Origin: Accumulibacter sp.
GTDB lineage: Bacteria > Pseudomonadota > Gammaproteobacteria > Burkholderiales > Rhodocyclaceae
Assembly (NCBI RefSeq): GCF_029255125.1
Contig: NZ_JAPUVR010000081.1
Span: 1-64,000, forward strand
Length of the DNA stretch: 64,000 nt
Direction: 5' to 3'
Made by a program: the position numbers and the translations under genes
Shown here: positions 35,504 to 47,129 of the stretch, one piece after another
Layout: every line of letters begins with the position of its first letter
Numbering within the stretch: position 1 is the stretch's first letter
Notes under the pieces: generated by a model
The model's database searches: none
What the model was told of the DNA's origin: nothing
What the model saw: only the letters and a program-made list of their open reading frames with translations

Positions 35504-36300
35504 CGAGGACGGCGCTGCTCCTGCTGATTGTGTTGTCGGCCAGCGCATGCTCGACCGGTGTACTCGCCCCGGGTAGCCGAGCGAAAGCTGACGAGGCGAG
35601 CGATTCACGCATACCCACCGCTCCGCGCGACACGCGAACGCGTGCCAAGCTGCATGTTGAACTCGGCTCGCTCTACTTGCAGGAAGGCCAGCTTGCCGTG
35701 GCGCTCGAGGAACTGCTGATTGCCATCTCGATCGACCCTGATTACGCCAAGGCCTACAATGCGCGTGGGCTCGCCCATTACCACATCAAGGAAATGGAGC
35801 TGGCCGAGCGCGACTTTCAGCGCGCGCTGAGCCTGGAACCGAACGATCCCGAAGTCCACAACAACTACGGATGGTTTCTCTGCCAGGTGGGCCGGGAGAA
35901 GGAAGGCATCGCCTTCTTTCAACGGGCAATCCGCAATCCCTTGTACGGAACTCCCGATATGGCGTATCTGAATGCCGGTGCCTGCTACACCCGACTCGGC
36001 AATCTTGCGCAAGCCGAGGATTTCGTTCAGCACAGCTTGCGTATCAAGCCGGATAATCCGGCTGGTTTGCTGCAGTTGGCCGAGATCAGCTATCGTCGCG
36101 GCGACTTCGCACTGGCCAGGCAGCAGATGCAGAGCCTGCTCAGCGTCGCCGAGCCGAGCGCCGATGCGCTATGGCTGATCGTCCGGATCGAGCGGAACTT
36201 GGGCAACCGTCAGGCGGAAGCGCGTTACGCCAGCCTATTGAAACGGAGGTTTCCGTTGTCGAGCGAGACTCAGGAACTGCTGAAAGGCAACTTCGAATGA
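35500..36300 (+). CDS. pilW: Type IV pilus assembly lipoprotein PilW/PilF
   Basis: This 266-residue TPR lipoprotein has a signal peptide ending in a lipobox-like LSASAC (Cys 17). Tandem TPR units follow from about residue 50 ([57 protein letters not shown]). It is the pilotin for the PilQ secretin. Its place between rlmN and rodZ is the standard one in proteobacteria. ATGA overlaps occur on both sides. Confidence 0.94.
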   Translation: MTRTALLLLIVLSASACSTGVLAPGSRAKADEASDSRIPTAPRDTRTRAKLHVELGSLYLQEGQLAVALEELLIAISIDPDYAKAYNARGLAHYHIKEMELAERDFQRALSLEPNDPEVHNNYGWFLCQVGREKEGIAFFQRAIRNPLYGTPDMAYLNAGACYTRLGNLAQAEDFVQHSLRIKPDNPAGLLQLAEISYRRGDFALARQQMQSLLSVAEPSADALWLIVRIERNLGNRQAEARYASLLKRRFPLSSETQELLKGNFE

Positions 36301-37274
36301 GTGAAGAAACCCGTTCTGTCCACCCGGATGCAGCCGACCAGACAGCGATCGGTGTTGGCGAGGCGCTTTCCGCGGACGAGATCCTGGCGGCGAGCGCCGA
36401 AGTCGGCGGCGTTGGGCAGCGCTTGCGACGATCACGCGAAGCGCGCGGCCTGAGCGTCAGCGAAGCCGCGCAGTCGCTCAAGCTGGCACCGCGACAGGTT
36501 GAAGCGCTGGAAGCCGAGGAATGGTCGGCCTTGCCCGGGAATACGATGATCCGCGGTTTTGTCCGCAACTACGCGCGGCTGCTCGGTCTGGATTCGGAAG
36601 GACTGATGCGTGCGCTGGACGCTGCACAACTGCAACAAACGCCGAGACTCGAGGCCTCCGCGGGAACCAGCGCCAGCTTGCCGCATGTTGCCAACCGGGT
36701 CGAACGACGCGACTTTCTGGCCATCGTGGGTGGCCTGCTGCTCCTCGTTCTGGCTCTGCTCATCTACTTCTACGTCCCGGCTGAGGCCTGGCACGACAGG
36801 ATGGCCGGACTGATCAGCAGTTTTGGCCGGTCAGCACCGGCCGAGCGCTCGCCGGCGCCGGCCGAGGCACGGACCGCGGAGACGCCAGCCGCCGTTCAGG
36901 TTGCGACGCCGCAGGCGAGCACACCACCCGCTGCCGGCGAATCGGTAACTCCGGTGAGCGCACCCAACGCGACCGTCCTCTCGTCGGAAACGGCGACGCC
37001 GGCACCTCCTTCGGCGGGCAGCGAACAGCGACCGGCGACCAACCGGCTCAAGTTCACCTTTGCTCAGCCCGCCTGGCTGCAGGTGCGCGATGGCCGCGGA
37101 CAGATCATCGTCGCGGACAACAATCCGGCGGGTAGTCAGCGTGAGGTCGAAGGGCAACCGCCCTTTGCCCTGGTCGTTGGCAACGCGACGCAGGTCAGAC
37201 TGGAGTATCAGGGGCGCATCATCGATTTGGCGCCGTATAACAAGGGCGAGGTCGCGCGGCTGAATGTCGAATGA
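36297..37274 (+). CDS. rodZ: Cytoskeletal shape protein RodZ
   Basis: This 325-residue bitopic membrane protein links MreB to the cell-wall machinery. It has an N-terminal HTH ([23 protein letters not shown], about 39-61, continuing to about 105), one TM helix (about 141-162), a Pro/Ala/Thr-rich periplasmic linker and a C-terminal DUF4115 beta domain ([15 protein letters not shown] to the end). It overlaps pilW by four bases and ispG by 11. Confidence 0.94.
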   Translation: MSEETRSVHPDAADQTAIGVGEALSADEILAASAEVGGVGQRLRRSREARGLSVSEAAQSLKLAPRQVEALEAEEWSALPGNTMIRGFVRNYARLLGLDSEGLMRALDAAQLQQTPRLEASAGTSASLPHVANRVERRDFLAIVGGLLLLVLALLIYFYVPAEAWHDRMAGLISSFGRSAPAERSPAPAEARTAETPAAVQVATPQASTPPAAGESVTPVSAPNATVLSSETATPAPPSAGSEQRPATNRLKFTFAQPAWLQVRDGRGQIIVADNNPAGSQREVEGQPPFALVVGNATQVRLEYQGRIIDLAPYNKGEVARLNVE

Positions 37275-38544
37275 TCGGCCAGTCGACGACGAGGCAGGCG
37301 TGAGCCGCGGCATCACGGCCGGCCGGCGGCGGCCGACCCGGCAGGTTCGCGTCGGACAGACGGCGATCGGTGGTGGGTCGCCGGTGCTCATCCAGTCGAT
37401 GACGAACACCGATACCGCCGACGCGCTGCGCACGGCGATCCAGTGCGCCGAGTTGGCGCGCGCGGGTTCCGAGTGGGTGCGGATCACCGTGAATACAGCG
37501 GAGGCCGCGCTGGCCGTGCCAAAGATTCGCGCGCATCTGGACCGGATGGGAATCGACGCACCGCTGATCGGTGATTTCCATTACAACGGGCATCGTCTGC
37601 TCAGCGAGCATCCCGACTGTGCCGAAGCGCTCGCCAAGTACCGGATCAATCCGGGCAACGTCGGACACGGGCGAAAACGCGACGAGCAGTTTGCCCAAAT
37701 GATCGAACTGGCCTGCCGCTACGGCAAGCCGGTGCGTATCGGGGTGAACTGGGGCAGTCTCGACCAGGATCTGCTGGCCCGCATCATGGACGAGAACGCG
37801 AGCCGCGCGCAGCCGATGCCGGCGCTTGAGGTGATGCGCACGGCGATGGTTGCTTCAGCGCTCGAATCGGCGGCGCGGGCCGAGGAAATCGGTCTCGCGG
37901 GCGACCAGATCGTCCTTTCGTGCAAGGTATCCGGGGTGCAGGATCTGATCGCCATCTATCGCGAACTGGCGCAGCACTGCGACTACCCGCTGCACCTGGG
38001 TCTGACCGAGGCCGGTATGGGCTCGAAGGGAATCGTCGCCTCGACCGCAGCGATGGCCGTTCTGCTGCAGGAGGGGATAGGCGACACGATCCGCGTTTCG
38101 CTGACGCCCGAGCCGGGGGGGCAGCGGACGCAGGAGGTGATCGTCGCGCAGGAGATGCTGCAGACGATGGGCTTGCGCGCGTTCACACCGATGGTCGTTG
38201 CCTGCCCCGGGTGCGGCCGCACGACGAGCAGTTTCTTCCAGGAACTTGCCCAGTCGATTCAGGCGCATGTGCGGGCGAAGATGCCACAGTGGCGAATCGA
38301 TCACGACGGCGTCGAGAGCATGACGCTGGCCGTTATGGGCTGTGTGGTGAATGGTCCGGGTGAGAGCAAGCACGCCAACATCGGTATCAGCCTGCCCGGC
38401 ACCGGCGAAGCACCGGCAGCCCCAGTCTTTGTCGATGGCGTCAAGAGTGTGACGCTGCGCGGCGCACATATCGCCGAAGAGTTTACCGCCATCGTCGACG
38501 CCTATGTTGCACGCACCTATCGGAGAAAGTTGCCCGGGCAATGA
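37264..38544 (+). CDS. ispG: 4-hydroxy-3-methylbut-2-en-1-yl diphosphate synthase IspG
   Basis: This 426-residue enzyme catalyses the penultimate step of the MEP isoprenoid pathway with a 4Fe-4S cluster. Motifs: [48 protein letters not shown] (two cluster Cys) and [10 protein letters not shown] (third Cys). The start overlaps the end of rodZ by 11 bases; a downstream GTG is possible but would trim a poorly conserved N-terminus only. It overlaps hisS by four bases. Confidence 0.97.
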   Translation: MSNDRPVDDEAGVSRGITAGRRRPTRQVRVGQTAIGGGSPVLIQSMTNTDTADALRTAIQCAELARAGSEWVRITVNTAEAALAVPKIRAHLDRMGIDAPLIGDFHYNGHRLLSEHPDCAEALAKYRINPGNVGHGRKRDEQFAQMIELACRYGKPVRIGVNWGSLDQDLLARIMDENASRAQPMPALEVMRTAMVASALESAARAEEIGLAGDQIVLSCKVSGVQDLIAIYRELAQHCDYPLHLGLTEAGMGSKGIVASTAAMAVLLQEGIGDTIRVSLTPEPGGQRTQEVIVAQEMLQTMGLRAFTPMVVACPGCGRTTSSFFQELAQSIQAHVRAKMPQWRIDHDGVESMTLAVMGCVVNGPGESKHANIGISLPGTGEAPAAPVFVDGVKSVTLRGAHIAEEFTAIVDAYVARTYRRKLPGQ

Positions 38545-39845
38545 ACGCGCCGAAGATTCAATCCGTCCGCGGGATGAACGACATCCTGCCCGATGAGGCG
38601 GAGTTCTGGGAGCTTTTCGAGGACGCCGTCCGTATCTGGCTGAAGCGCTATGGCTACCGGCCGATTCGGCTGCCGATCGTCGAACCGACGCCGCTTTTCA
38701 AGCGGGCGATCGGCGAGGTCACCGACATCGTTGAAAAGGAGATGTACTCCTTCGTCGACGGCCTGAACGGTGAGCTGCTGACGCTCCGCCCGGAGGGTAC
38801 CGCCGGTTGCGTGCGGGCGGCCATTCAGCACAACCTGGCCGCTCAGCAGGCGCAGCGCCTGTGGTACATGGGCCAGATGTTCCGGCATGAGCGGCCACAG
38901 AAAGGACGTTACCGGCAGTTCAACCAGGTCGGCGTCGAAGCGCTTGGCCTGCCCGGGCCGGATATCGATGGCGAGCAGATCCTGATGGGTGCGCGCTTGT
39001 GGGCGGATCTCGGCCTGGACGGGATCAGCCTGCAAATCAATACGCTCGGGCAGGCCGACGAGCGCGCGCGACATCGCAGTGAACTGATCGCCTATTTCAC
39101 GCGCAACGAACAGGCGCTCGATGACGATTCTCGGCGCCGCCTGCAGAGCAATCCGCTGCGCATCCTCGACAGCAAGAATCCGGCACTGCACGACCTGCTG
39201 CAGGGCGCGCCACGGCTGATCGATCACCTGGGCAGCGAGTCGCGGGCGCACTTTGACGGCGTACAACAGGTGCTGCACGATGCTGGTCAGGCCTTCGTCG
39301 TCAACCCGCGCTTGGTGCGCGGACTGGACTACTATAATCTGACGGTGTTCGAGTGGGTTACCGATCGCCTAGGCGCACAGGGGACGGTCTGTGCCGGCGG
39401 GCGCTACGACGGCTTGGTCGAACAACTCGGTGGCAAGCCGACGCCGGCTTGCGGTTTTGCCCTGGGCGTCGAACGTTTGCTGGCACTGGTCCGCGAGGCC
39501 GGCGGCGAGACCCGGGGCGACGCCGTCGAGGTCTACCTCGTGCATCAGGGCAGCGCCGCTTCGCGCTTTGCCGTGGGCATCGCCGAACGTCTGCGCGACC
39601 AGGGAATCAATGTCCTCTTTCACTGCGGCGGCGGCGGTTTCAAGGCGCAGATGAAAAAGGCCGATGCCTCCGGCGCCGCCTTTGCGGTAATCGTTGGCGA
39701 CGACGAAGCAGCAGCCGGCGAGGTGACTCTCAAGCCGCTGCGCAGCGCTCACGAGCAGTCGACGACCCAGCAGCGCGTCGCAGCCGACAGCGTGGGTGAA
39801 GCAATCAGAAGTTATTTACTGGATCTGGATCGGGATGAGTGTTGA
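38541..39845 (+). CDS. hisS: Histidyl-tRNA synthetase
   Basis: This 434-residue class II aminoacyl-tRNA synthetase has motif 2 ([18 protein letters not shown]), the His-specific [14 protein letters not shown] and AGGRYDGL, and motif 3 ([11 protein letters not shown]), with a C-terminal anticodon-binding domain (about 335-434). It starts at an ATG overlapping the ispG stop. Confidence 0.97.
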   Translation: MNAPKIQSVRGMNDILPDEAEFWELFEDAVRIWLKRYGYRPIRLPIVEPTPLFKRAIGEVTDIVEKEMYSFVDGLNGELLTLRPEGTAGCVRAAIQHNLAAQQAQRLWYMGQMFRHERPQKGRYRQFNQVGVEALGLPGPDIDGEQILMGARLWADLGLDGISLQINTLGQADERARHRSELIAYFTRNEQALDDDSRRRLQSNPLRILDSKNPALHDLLQGAPRLIDHLGSESRAHFDGVQQVLHDAGQAFVVNPRLVRGLDYYNLTVFEWVTDRLGAQGTVCAGGRYDGLVEQLGGKPTPACGFALGVERLLALVREAGGETRGDAVEVYLVHQGSAASRFAVGIAERLRDQGINVLFHCGGGGFKAQMKKADASGAAFAVIVGDDEAAAGEVTLKPLRSAHEQSTTQQRVAADSVGEAIRSYLLDLDRDEC

Positions 39846-40528
39846 TGGCTACCTATGACCTCGAAGAACAGGAGCAGATCGCCGAACTCAAGGCGTGGTG
39901 GAAGCAGTACGGCAACCTGGTGACGACGCTGGCGACGGTCGCGTCGTTGGGCGTCATCGCCTGGCAGGGCTGGAACTGGTATCAGCGCAATCAGGCGGTG
40001 CAGGCGTCGGCCGCCTACGCCGTTCTCCAGAAAGCCGTGCTCGACAACGACGCGCAGCGCATCAAGGCGGCGAGCGGCGAACTGCTCGAGAAGTACGGCA
40101 GCACGACGTACGCCGCGTTGGCGGCACTGAAAGCAGCGCACATGGCAAGCGCCGCGAACGACACGAAAACGGCCAAGCTGCAGTTGCAATGGGTCGCCGA
40201 GCGCGCCAGCGATGACCTGCGCGATCTGGCGCGTTTGCGCCTGGCCACCTTGCTGATCGACGAGAAGGCCTACGACGAAGCGCTGGCACAACTCGAGCGG
40301 GCGACGGCGGGTGGTTTCGCCGCGCGCGTTGCCGAAGTGCGCGGCGACGTGTTTGCCGCGCAGGGGAAGAAAGCGGAAGCCCGCACGGCGTATCAGGCGG
40401 CGCTGACCCGGCTTGACGAAACGGCCAAAAAGGATGGCCGGGCGGCGGGCGTGCAGGATCGACAGGCAGCCGCTGCCTATCGCGAACTCGTCCAGCAGAA
40501 GCTCGATGGGCAAGGGGAGGGCGGTTGA
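39845..40528 (+). CDS. yfgM: YfgM-type TPR membrane protein (SecYEG ancillary subunit)
   Basis: This 227-residue protein has the typical start [19 protein letters not shown], one TM helix at about 24-42 and a periplasmic TPR-like domain (about 50-210). In E. coli YfgM works with PpiD at the Sec translocon and sits between hisS and bamB, as here. The ATG at 39845 overlaps the hisS stop (TGATG). Confidence 0.92.
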   Translation: MATYDLEEQEQIAELKAWWKQYGNLVTTLATVASLGVIAWQGWNWYQRNQAVQASAAYAVLQKAVLDNDAQRIKAASGELLEKYGSTTYAALAALKAAHMASAANDTKTAKLQLQWVAERASDDLRDLARLRLATLLIDEKAYDEALAQLERATAGGFAARVAEVRGDVFAAQGKKAEARTAYQAALTRLDETAKKDGRAAGVQDRQAAAAYRELVQQKLDGQGEGG

Positions 40529-41670
40529 TGAGGCGGGCGGCCGCCGTTTTGCTGCTATGTTTGTTGGCCAGCGGCTGTTCACTGCTTGACGCATTGAATC
40601 CCTTCTCCAGCAGCGGCCCGAAGATGGCCTCGCTGGAACCTATTCAGGCGACAGTCGCGGCGCGCGTCCTCTGGCAGTACGATGTCGGCAAGGGCGATGG
40701 CCAGGCATTCGTGCCGGCCGTCGTCAGGTCGTCGGTTTACGCAGCGGCGGCCAACGGTACGGTCGTTCGCCTGGACGACGGACAGGCAAGCTGGCGGATC
40801 AAGGCCGAGCGACCTTTGTCGGGCGGCGTTGCGGCCGACGAGCGAATGCTCGTCGTCGGTTCGCCAAAGGGCGAGGTGCTTGCTTTTGCCGCGGCCGACG
40901 GCAAGTTGCTCTGGAAGACCTCGACCAACAGCGAGATCATTGCGCCGCCGGTCCTTGGGCCGGGGTTGGTGATCGTACGCAGCGGCGACCATCGGCTGAC
41001 CGCCTACGATGCCTTCGACGGCAAACGCAAGTGGATCTACCAGCGCCCAAACCCGCCGCTGTCGCTGCGTGTCACGGCGCCGCCTGTGCTGGTCGACAAA
41101 TACGTCTTCGTTGGTTTTCCCGGCGGCAAACTGATTGCCTTGGGGCTGGACAACGGCGCGCCCTTGTGGGAAGGAACGGTTGCGCTGCCCAAAGGAGCCA
41201 CCGAACTCGACCGGATTGCCGATGTGACCAGTGTTCCAGTGATCGATGGGCGCACCGTTTGTGCGGCCGCCTACCAGGGACGCGTCGCGTGTTTCGACCT
41301 CGGTTCGGGCAACCTGATGTGGACGCGCGACATTTCCAGCGCCGCCGGGCTGGCGCTCGATAACCGCTACGTGTATGTGACCGACGATAAAGGCGCATTG
41401 CATGCGCTGGACCGGGCGAGCGGGGCAAGTATCTGGAAGCAGGACAAGCTCTTCCTGCGCCGGCTGACTGCGCCGCTGGTGCTCTCCGGCTTGCTGGCCG
41501 TCGCCGACGTACAGGGGACGGTACACTTCCTGAACCGCGAGGATGGTTCATTCGCCGCACGCGTACGTAGCGACGGGAGTCCGGTACTTGCGGCGCCGCA
41601 GCTTTTCGCAACAAGAGATCTGATTCTGCAGACGAGCGCGGGTAGCGTCCTCGCGATAGGCGTCGAGTGA
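40528..41670 (+). CDS. bamB: Outer-membrane protein assembly factor BamB
   Basis: This 380-residue lipoprotein has a lipobox LLASGC (Cys 17) and PQQ-type beta-propeller repeats (e.g. [64 protein letters not shown]). It belongs to the BAM complex that inserts beta-barrel proteins. The ATG at 40528 overlaps the yfgM stop; der follows with a GTGA overlap. Confidence 0.95.
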   Translation: MRRAAAVLLLCLLASGCSLLDALNPFSSSGPKMASLEPIQATVAARVLWQYDVGKGDGQAFVPAVVRSSVYAAAANGTVVRLDDGQASWRIKAERPLSGGVAADERMLVVGSPKGEVLAFAAADGKLLWKTSTNSEIIAPPVLGPGLVIVRSGDHRLTAYDAFDGKRKWIYQRPNPPLSLRVTAPPVLVDKYVFVGFPGGKLIALGLDNGAPLWEGTVALPKGATELDRIADVTSVPVIDGRTVCAAAYQGRVACFDLGSGNLMWTRDISSAAGLALDNRYVYVTDDKGALHALDRASGASIWKQDKLFLRRLTAPLVLSGLLAVADVQGTVHFLNREDGSFAARVRSDGSPVLAAPQLFATRDLILQTSAGSVLAIGVE

Positions 41671-43175
41671 AGCCCAACATCGTTCTCGTCGGCCGGCCGA
41701 ACGTCGGCAAATCGACCTTGTTCAACCGCCTGACGCGCACCCGCGATGCGCTGGTCGCCGATCTTCCCGGACTGACACGCGACCGGCACTACGGGCACGG
41801 CCGCCTCGGTGGTAAGCCGTTCCTGGTGATCGATACGGGAGGTTTCGAGCCCCTGGCGAAAGAGGGAATCAGCTACCAGATGGCGCGCCAGACCGAGCAG
41901 GCGATCGACGAGGCGGACGTCGTCATTCTCGTTGTCGATGGGCGCAGCGGCGTGACTGCGCTCGACCGGGAGATCGCCATCCGCTTGCGCAGGTCCGGGC
42001 AGCGCGTGGTGGTCGCGGTGAACAAGGCGGAGGGCATGATCGCCGCTGTGGTCGGCGCCGATTTCCACGAGCTTGGTCTGGGCCAACCGCGGGCGATTTC
42101 TGCCGCGCATGGCGAAGGTGTTGCCAGCCTGCTCGAGGTGGCGCTGGCGCCTTTTGGTGAGTTGCAGGAGGAAGCCGAGGCGGATTCGGCAATCCGGGTG
42201 GCCATCGTCGGGCGACCGAACGTCGGCAAGAGCACGATGGTCAACGCGCTGCTCGGCGAGGAGCGGGTGATTGCTTTCGATCAGCCAGGCACAACGCGCG
42301 ACTCGATCGTGGTCGACTTCGAGCGCGGCGGGCGTCGTTATGCGCTGATCGATACGGCTGGTCTGCGGCGTCGCGGCAAGGTCTTCGAAACCATCGAAAA
42401 GTTCTCGGTGATCAAGACGCTGCAGGCAATTGAGGGAGCCCAGGTGGTGATTCTCGTGCTCGATGCGCGACAGGACATTGCAGATCAGGACGCGCACATT
42501 GCCGCGTTCATTCGCGAGGCCGGTCGAGCCTTGGTCGTCGCGGTCAACAAGTGGGATGACCTCGACTCGTATCGTCGCCAGCAGATCAAGGAAACCCTCG
42601 AGAAGCAGCTCTTGTTCATCGACTTTGCTCGTTTCCACTACGTTTCTGCGCTGCGTGGGCACGGGCTGGAGGCGCTCTTTCGCTCGGTTGACGCCGCCTA
42701 TCGTGCGGCCAGCGCCGAGTTGCCAACGCCGAAGCTGACGCGCGCCCTGATCGACGCCGTTGCGCGTCAGGCGCCGCCGCGCAGCGGCCAGTTTCGCCCG
42801 AAGCTGCGTTATGCGCATCAGGGTGGCCGTAACCCGCCTCTGATCGTCATCCACGGCAACGCCCTCGACAAGGTTCCCGCGTCGTACCGTCGCTATCTCG
42901 AGCACACTTTCCGCAGCGTTTTCGAGTTGCAGGGGACACCGCTGCGCATACAGTTCAACGTGTCGATCAATCCCTTTGCCAGCGAGAAGAACGACCATTC
43001 TGACAAAGCGGAAAAGAGCGGCAAGGCATCGGCCGGCCGGCGTCCGGCGAGCGAGTCTGACGGACCGACGAGCGGCGCGCACGCGAAGCTCAGCAGCCAA
43101 GCACGAGCAGCGGGGGGCGGCGTCGGCACAAAGCCATCCCCTGCCCAAACGAAGCCGCCGCCGCGCAGCCGTTGA
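41667..43175 (+). CDS. der: Ribosome biogenesis GTPase Der (EngA)
   Basis: This 502-residue protein has two GTPase domains, each with GRPNVGKST (near 7-15 and 183-191), DTGG/DTAG and NK[AW]-type G4 motifs, and a KH-like C-terminal domain. Der is needed for 50S subunit maturation. It starts at GTG overlapping the bamB stop. The last 55 or so residues are a low-complexity Lys/Ala/Ser/Pro tail longer than in E. coli. In many betaproteobacteria hfq-hflX follow; here they do not. Confidence 0.96.
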   Translation: MKPNIVLVGRPNVGKSTLFNRLTRTRDALVADLPGLTRDRHYGHGRLGGKPFLVIDTGGFEPLAKEGISYQMARQTEQAIDEADVVILVVDGRSGVTALDREIAIRLRRSGQRVVVAVNKAEGMIAAVVGADFHELGLGQPRAISAAHGEGVASLLEVALAPFGELQEEAEADSAIRVAIVGRPNVGKSTMVNALLGEERVIAFDQPGTTRDSIVVDFERGGRRYALIDTAGLRRRGKVFETIEKFSVIKTLQAIEGAQVVILVLDARQDIADQDAHIAAFIREAGRALVVAVNKWDDLDSYRRQQIKETLEKQLLFIDFARFHYVSALRGHGLEALFRSVDAAYRAASAELPTPKLTRALIDAVARQAPPRSGQFRPKLRYAHQGGRNPPLIVIHGNALDKVPASYRRYLEHTFRSVFELQGTPLRIQFNVSINPFASEKNDHSDKAEKSGKASAGRRPASESDGPTSGAHAKLSSQARAAGGGVGTKPSPAQTKPPPRSR

Positions 43176-43319
43176 CGGGTAGGTGCAGCCTGCCCGTAGC
43201 CCCGTCTACGCGGCGCAGGCCACACCGATGGGTGCCCGCAGCCAAGCAACCGGCGTGGAGCAGCAGGCGGGTAGCCGCCCGCCCGCCACTCGGTGAGTTT
43301 CGGAAAAGAAGCAATTCAT

Positions 43320-43325
43320 TATAAG
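43320..43325 (+). promoter_or_regulatory. Putative -10 box for the tyrosine phosphatase gene
   Basis: TATAAG lies in a short AT-rich patch (CATTATAAGATACG) in an otherwise GC-rich 225-base gap after der, about 75 bases before the GTG start of the phosphatase gene. A weak TTTCGG sits 16 bases upstream. Confidence 0.4.
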
Positions 43326-43400
43326 ATACGCGTGGACAGGCGGTGCCGCCCGCGCGAGCCGGCGCGGCGCCGAAGTGGAAACAAAACTGGAAGGTCGAGG

Positions 43401-43934
43401 GTGATCAAGGTTCTATTCGTCTGCATGGGAAACATCTGCCGCTCGCCGACTGCAGAGGGCGTCTTCCGTCATCTTCTGCGCCAGAAGAACCTCGAGGACA
43501 AAGTCGAAGTCGATTCAGCCGGGACGCACGGCTACCATGTTGGCGAGGCTCCCGATCAACGGACGCAGCGGGCCGCCGCAAGCCGTAGTTACGATCTCTC
43601 CGACATGCGCGCGCGCAAGGTTGCCGCGCAGGACCTCGATTACTTCGACCTGATTCTGGCCATGGATCAGAACAATCTCGACGCCTTGAAGCGCATCTGT
43701 CCGCCCGACAAGCATGAGCGTCTCGGTCTGTTCATGAGCTACTCAAAGAATTTCGACGACGACGAAGTCCCGGATCCATACTATGGTCTGGGGCACGGCT
43801 TTGACCTCGTACTCGACATGATCGAAGACGCGGCGAGCGGACTGCTCGAGGGAATCGAGCAACAGCTGGTCGGCAAGGCGGGCGACGCACGCGGCGGCGA
43901 CCAACTCGCGGCAAAGCTCGATCGCCCGGCCTGA
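43401..43934 (+). CDS. Low-molecular-weight protein-tyrosine phosphatase
   Basis: This 177-residue protein has the phosphatase loop VCMGNICRSPTAEGVF (CX5R) near the N-terminus and the general acid Asp in DPYYGL. The family dephosphorylates tyrosine, often in exopolysaccharide export systems. GTG 43401 gives MIKVLFVCMGN, the usual N-terminus. It is about 20 residues longer than typical, with a Gly/Asp-rich tail. No kinase or polysaccharide gene is adjacent. Confidence 0.93.
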   Translation: MIKVLFVCMGNICRSPTAEGVFRHLLRQKNLEDKVEVDSAGTHGYHVGEAPDQRTQRAAASRSYDLSDMRARKVAAQDLDYFDLILAMDQNNLDALKRICPPDKHERLGLFMSYSKNFDDDEVPDPYYGLGHGFDLVLDMIEDAASGLLEGIEQQLVGKAGDARGGDQLAAKLDRPA

Positions 43935-44130
43935 TCGCCCTCGTGGCAAACCCCGACGCCGCAGTCCGCACCACGGGCCGACGCGGATGGTGGCCGCTCG
44001 CTCAACCCGCACGCCCCGGTCGATCTGCACCAGGTAAGGTCAGCGAATCTGCCGCGGCGCTGGCCAGCGGAGCGGCAGATTCGGCTTTGGCTTGGTCAGG
44101 CGGTCATTCGCTCGACCAGCCGGGGACGCC

Positions 44131-45810
44131 TCAGAACTCGAAATCGTCTTCGTAGTACTCGAAGGCGCCGCGCTGCGGTGCCGCCGCCTTCTCCTGCTCA
44201 CCCTTGCGCAGCTCGACCCGGCGAATCTTGCCCGAGATCGTCTTCGGCAACTCGCCGAACTCAATGCGGCGGACGCGCTTGTAAGGTGAGAGGCGGCTAC
44301 GCAGGAAGACGAAAATGTCGCGCGCCAGTTCGCGGCTGGGTTCATGACCCGCACGTAGCGTCAGGAAAGCCTTCGGAACAGCCAGCCGCAGCGGGTCCGG
44401 ACTCGGGACGACGGCTGCCTCGGCGACGGCCTCATGCTCGATCAGCACGCTTTCCAGTTCGAACGGGCTGATCCGGTAATCGGAAGCCTTGAAGACATCG
44501 TCGGCGCGTCCGACGTAGGTGATGTAGCCGTCTGCATCGACCGACGCGGTATCGCCAGTGTGATAGAAACCGTCGCGCATCACCTCGGCCGTCTTTTCCG
44601 GGTCATCGGCGTACGAAATCATCAGGCCAAGCTGGCGTGCACTCAGGTCGAGGCAGATTTCGCCTTCATCCGAGACATGACCGTCGCTGTCGACCAGGCG
44701 AACCTGGTAGCCCGGCATTGGTCGTCCCATCGACCCTAGTTTGACTGCTTGGCCCGGCGAATTGCCCACCTGCGCCGTTGTCTCGGTCTGGCCAAAACCG
44801 TCGCGCAGCGTGATCCCCCAAGCCTCCTTGACCTGGTCGATGACTTCCGGATTAAGCGGCTCGCCAGCGCCGATCAACTCGCGCACCTTGACCGGGTACT
44901 TGCCCAGGTCTTCCTGGATCAGCATGCGCCAGACGGTTGGCGGGGCGCACAGCGTGGTGACCGAACAGCGCACCAGCGTGTCGAGAATCGCCGACGCGGC
45001 GAAACGCGAGTAGTTGTAGATGAAGATCGTCGCGCCAGCGTTCCACGGCGCAAAGAAACAGCTCCAGGCGTGCTTTGCCCAGCCCGGGGAACTGATGTTC
45101 CAGTGCACATCGCCGGGCTGCAGGCCGAGCCAGTACATCGTCGACAGATGGCCAACCGGATAACTCTGATGGCTGTGCAGCACCAGCTTCGGCTTCGAGG
45201 TCGTGCCGGAGGTAAAGTAGAGGAGCATCGGGTCGGTCGCCAGCGTCGCGCCGTCCGGCCGGAAGTCGCTCGACTCCTGGTAGGCATCTTCCAGCGCGTG
45301 CCAACCGCTCACCGCGCCGCCGACCGTGATGCGCGAGTAGTTGCCCGGCAGGTTGGCGAACTTGTCGACGTGCGTATGGCCGATGATGACGTGCCGCACC
45401 TGACCGCGGTCGAGGCGGTCGCGCAGATCGTCCGGTGCGAGCAGCGTCGTCGCTGGCGTGAGCACGGCGCCGAGTTTGAAAGCGGCGAGCATGGTGTCCC
45501 AGAGCGCGACTTCATTGCCGAGCATCATCAGGATTCGATCACCGCGCCGCACGCCTTGTCCGCGCAACCAGTTGGCGACCTGATTCGAACGAGCAGACAT
45601 CTGGGCAAACGACCTTGTCTGTTCCGATCCGTCTTCGTTGACCACCCACAGCGCTCGCCGATCGTTACCGGCTGCCATCGCATCAAAGTAGTCGATGGCC
45701 CAGTTGAACTCGGTCAGTTCCGGCCACTTGAAGCCGTCGTAGGCGGTCTGATAGTCGGTACGGTGCGCCAGAAGGAAATCACGTGCCTGCACGAAAGCGG
45801 AATATGACAT
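44131..45810 (-). CDS. Acyl-CoA synthetase (AMP-forming, medium-chain type)
   Basis: This 559-residue adenylate-forming enzyme has the P-loop-like YFTSGTTSKPK, the motif RDGFGQTETTAQ, YHTGDTASVDADGY and the catalytic Lys region LPKTISGKIRR. The start MSYSAFVQARDFLLAHR and the motif SPGWAKHAWSCFFAPW place it near medium-chain or aromatic acyl-CoA ligases. The exact substrate cannot be read from sequence. ATG 45810 follows AAAGGAT. The C-terminus EYYEDDFEF is acidic. It is divergent from pyrD across 188 bases. Confidence 0.9.
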   Translation of the reverse strand: MSYSAFVQARDFLLAHRTDYQTAYDGFKWPELTEFNWAIDYFDAMAAGNDRRALWVVNEDGSEQTRSFAQMSARSNQVANWLRGQGVRRGDRILMMLGNEVALWDTMLAAFKLGAVLTPATTLLAPDDLRDRLDRGQVRHVIIGHTHVDKFANLPGNYSRITVGGAVSGWHALEDAYQESSDFRPDGATLATDPMLLYFTSGTTSKPKLVLHSHQSYPVGHLSTMYWLGLQPGDVHWNISSPGWAKHAWSCFFAPWNAGATIFIYNYSRFAASAILDTLVRCSVTTLCAPPTVWRMLIQEDLGKYPVKVRELIGAGEPLNPEVIDQVKEAWGITLRDGFGQTETTAQVGNSPGQAVKLGSMGRPMPGYQVRLVDSDGHVSDEGEICLDLSARQLGLMISYADDPEKTAEVMRDGFYHTGDTASVDADGYITYVGRADDVFKASDYRISPFELESVLIEHEAVAEAAVVPSPDPLRLAVPKAFLTLRAGHEPSRELARDIFVFLRSRLSPYKRVRRIEFGELPKTISGKIRRVELRKGEQEKAAAPQRGAFEYYEDDFEF

Positions 45811-45998
45811 GGTTGATCCTTTCTCGTTGATGAAGTCGGGGGACAGCAACACAACATTGTAAGTGACTTCTGCTTGCGCGTCGGCCAGTCGAGCGTGCTC
45901 AGGCGCGAAAAGACGTTCGAGGTAGCGCGCGTCGCCGCTGCCGTCTGACCCGGAAAACAGCGGTCGCCTGGCATGTTGCGATGCGCTAGAATGCGCCC

Positions 45999-47036
45999 AT
46001 GTTCTATCCGGTGATTCGCCGCTTCTTCTTTTCGCTCGACGCGGAGACCGCACACGTGCTTGGCTTGGCGGGTGTCGATCTGCTCGCGGCCACCGGTGCC
46101 GGCTGCGTACTGAGCGGGAAGGTAGCAGCCGACCCGCTGCGGGTGATGGGGCTGGACTTTCCCAATCGCGTCGGTCTGGCCGCCGGGCTGGACAAGAACG
46201 GCGCCCACATCGATGCGCTGGCCAGCCTCGGCTTTGGCTTCATCGAGGTCGGCACGGTGACGCCGCGCGCACAGCCGGGAAATCCACGCCCGCGTCTGTT
46301 CCGTATCCCACAGCAGCGGGCGATCATCAATCGCATGGGCTTCAACAATGATGGCGTCGACCGCTTGCTGGCGAATGTTGCCGGCAGCCGGTTCAAACGC
46401 GGCGGCGGTATCGTCGGCATCAATATCGGGAAGAACTTCGACACGCCGATCGAGCAGGCCGCCGATGACTATCTGATCTGCCTTGATCGCGTCTATCCGG
46501 CAGCCAGTTACGTTGCGGTCAACATTTCGAGTCCGAACACGAAGAACCTGCGCGAGTTGCAGAAGGACGATGCGCTCGCCGCCTTGCTGGCTCGCCTGAA
46601 AGCAGCGCAGACCAGGCTGGCCGATGTGCACGGCAGCTACGTGCCGCTCGCGCTGAAGATCGCGCCTGATCTTGAAGATGGGCAAGTCCAGTTGATCGCC
46701 GACCTGTTGCGCCGGCACCGGATCGACGCGGTCATTGCCACCAATACGACGGTCGCGCGTAGCGGGGTCGAGGGCCTGCCAAACTCGGATCAGGCAGGAG
46801 GACTTTCCGGGCAACCACTGTTTGCGCGCTCGACCGCGGTCGTCAGTCAGTTGGCGCAAGCCTTGGCGGGAGAGCTGCCGATCATCGGTGTCGGCGGGAT
46901 CATGAGCGGTACCGATGCGGCCGCGAAGATCTCTGCTGGAGCGAGTCTCGTCCAGTTCTACACGGGTTTCGTCTATCGCGGTCCCCAACTGGTCGCCGAA
47001 GCGGCCAAGGCGATTGCCAGCCTGCGGCAGGGATGA
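45999..47036 (+). CDS. pyrD: Dihydroorotate dehydrogenase (quinone)
   Basis: This 345-residue class 2 enzyme oxidises dihydroorotate to orotate at the inner membrane. N-terminal helix [22 protein letters not shown] and substrate motifs [53 protein letters not shown] (catalytic Ser), GGIMSG. A TAGAAT hexamer lies only seven bases before the ATG; if it is a -10 box the message would have almost no leader. Confidence 0.97.
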   Translation: MFYPVIRRFFFSLDAETAHVLGLAGVDLLAATGAGCVLSGKVAADPLRVMGLDFPNRVGLAAGLDKNGAHIDALASLGFGFIEVGTVTPRAQPGNPRPRLFRIPQQRAIINRMGFNNDGVDRLLANVAGSRFKRGGGIVGINIGKNFDTPIEQAADDYLICLDRVYPAASYVAVNISSPNTKNLRELQKDDALAALLARLKAAQTRLADVHGSYVPLALKIAPDLEDGQVQLIADLLRRHRIDAVIATNTTVARSGVEGLPNSDQAGGLSGQPLFARSTAVVSQLAQALAGELPIIGVGGIMSGTDAAAKISAGASLVQFYTGFVYRGPQLVAEAAKAIASLRQG

Positions 47037-47129
47037 CCGCAGCGCGCTCGACGGCGCTTGCGTACGGGGCTCGCGCCCGGGATAATCTCTCCGCTTCGGA
47101 ACGTGCTGCCCAGCGTCCATGCCACAGCC

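Noticed and set aside
44092-45807. Plus-strand frames opposite the acyl-CoA synthetase
   Set aside because: Antisense to a full adenylate-forming enzyme with intact motifs.
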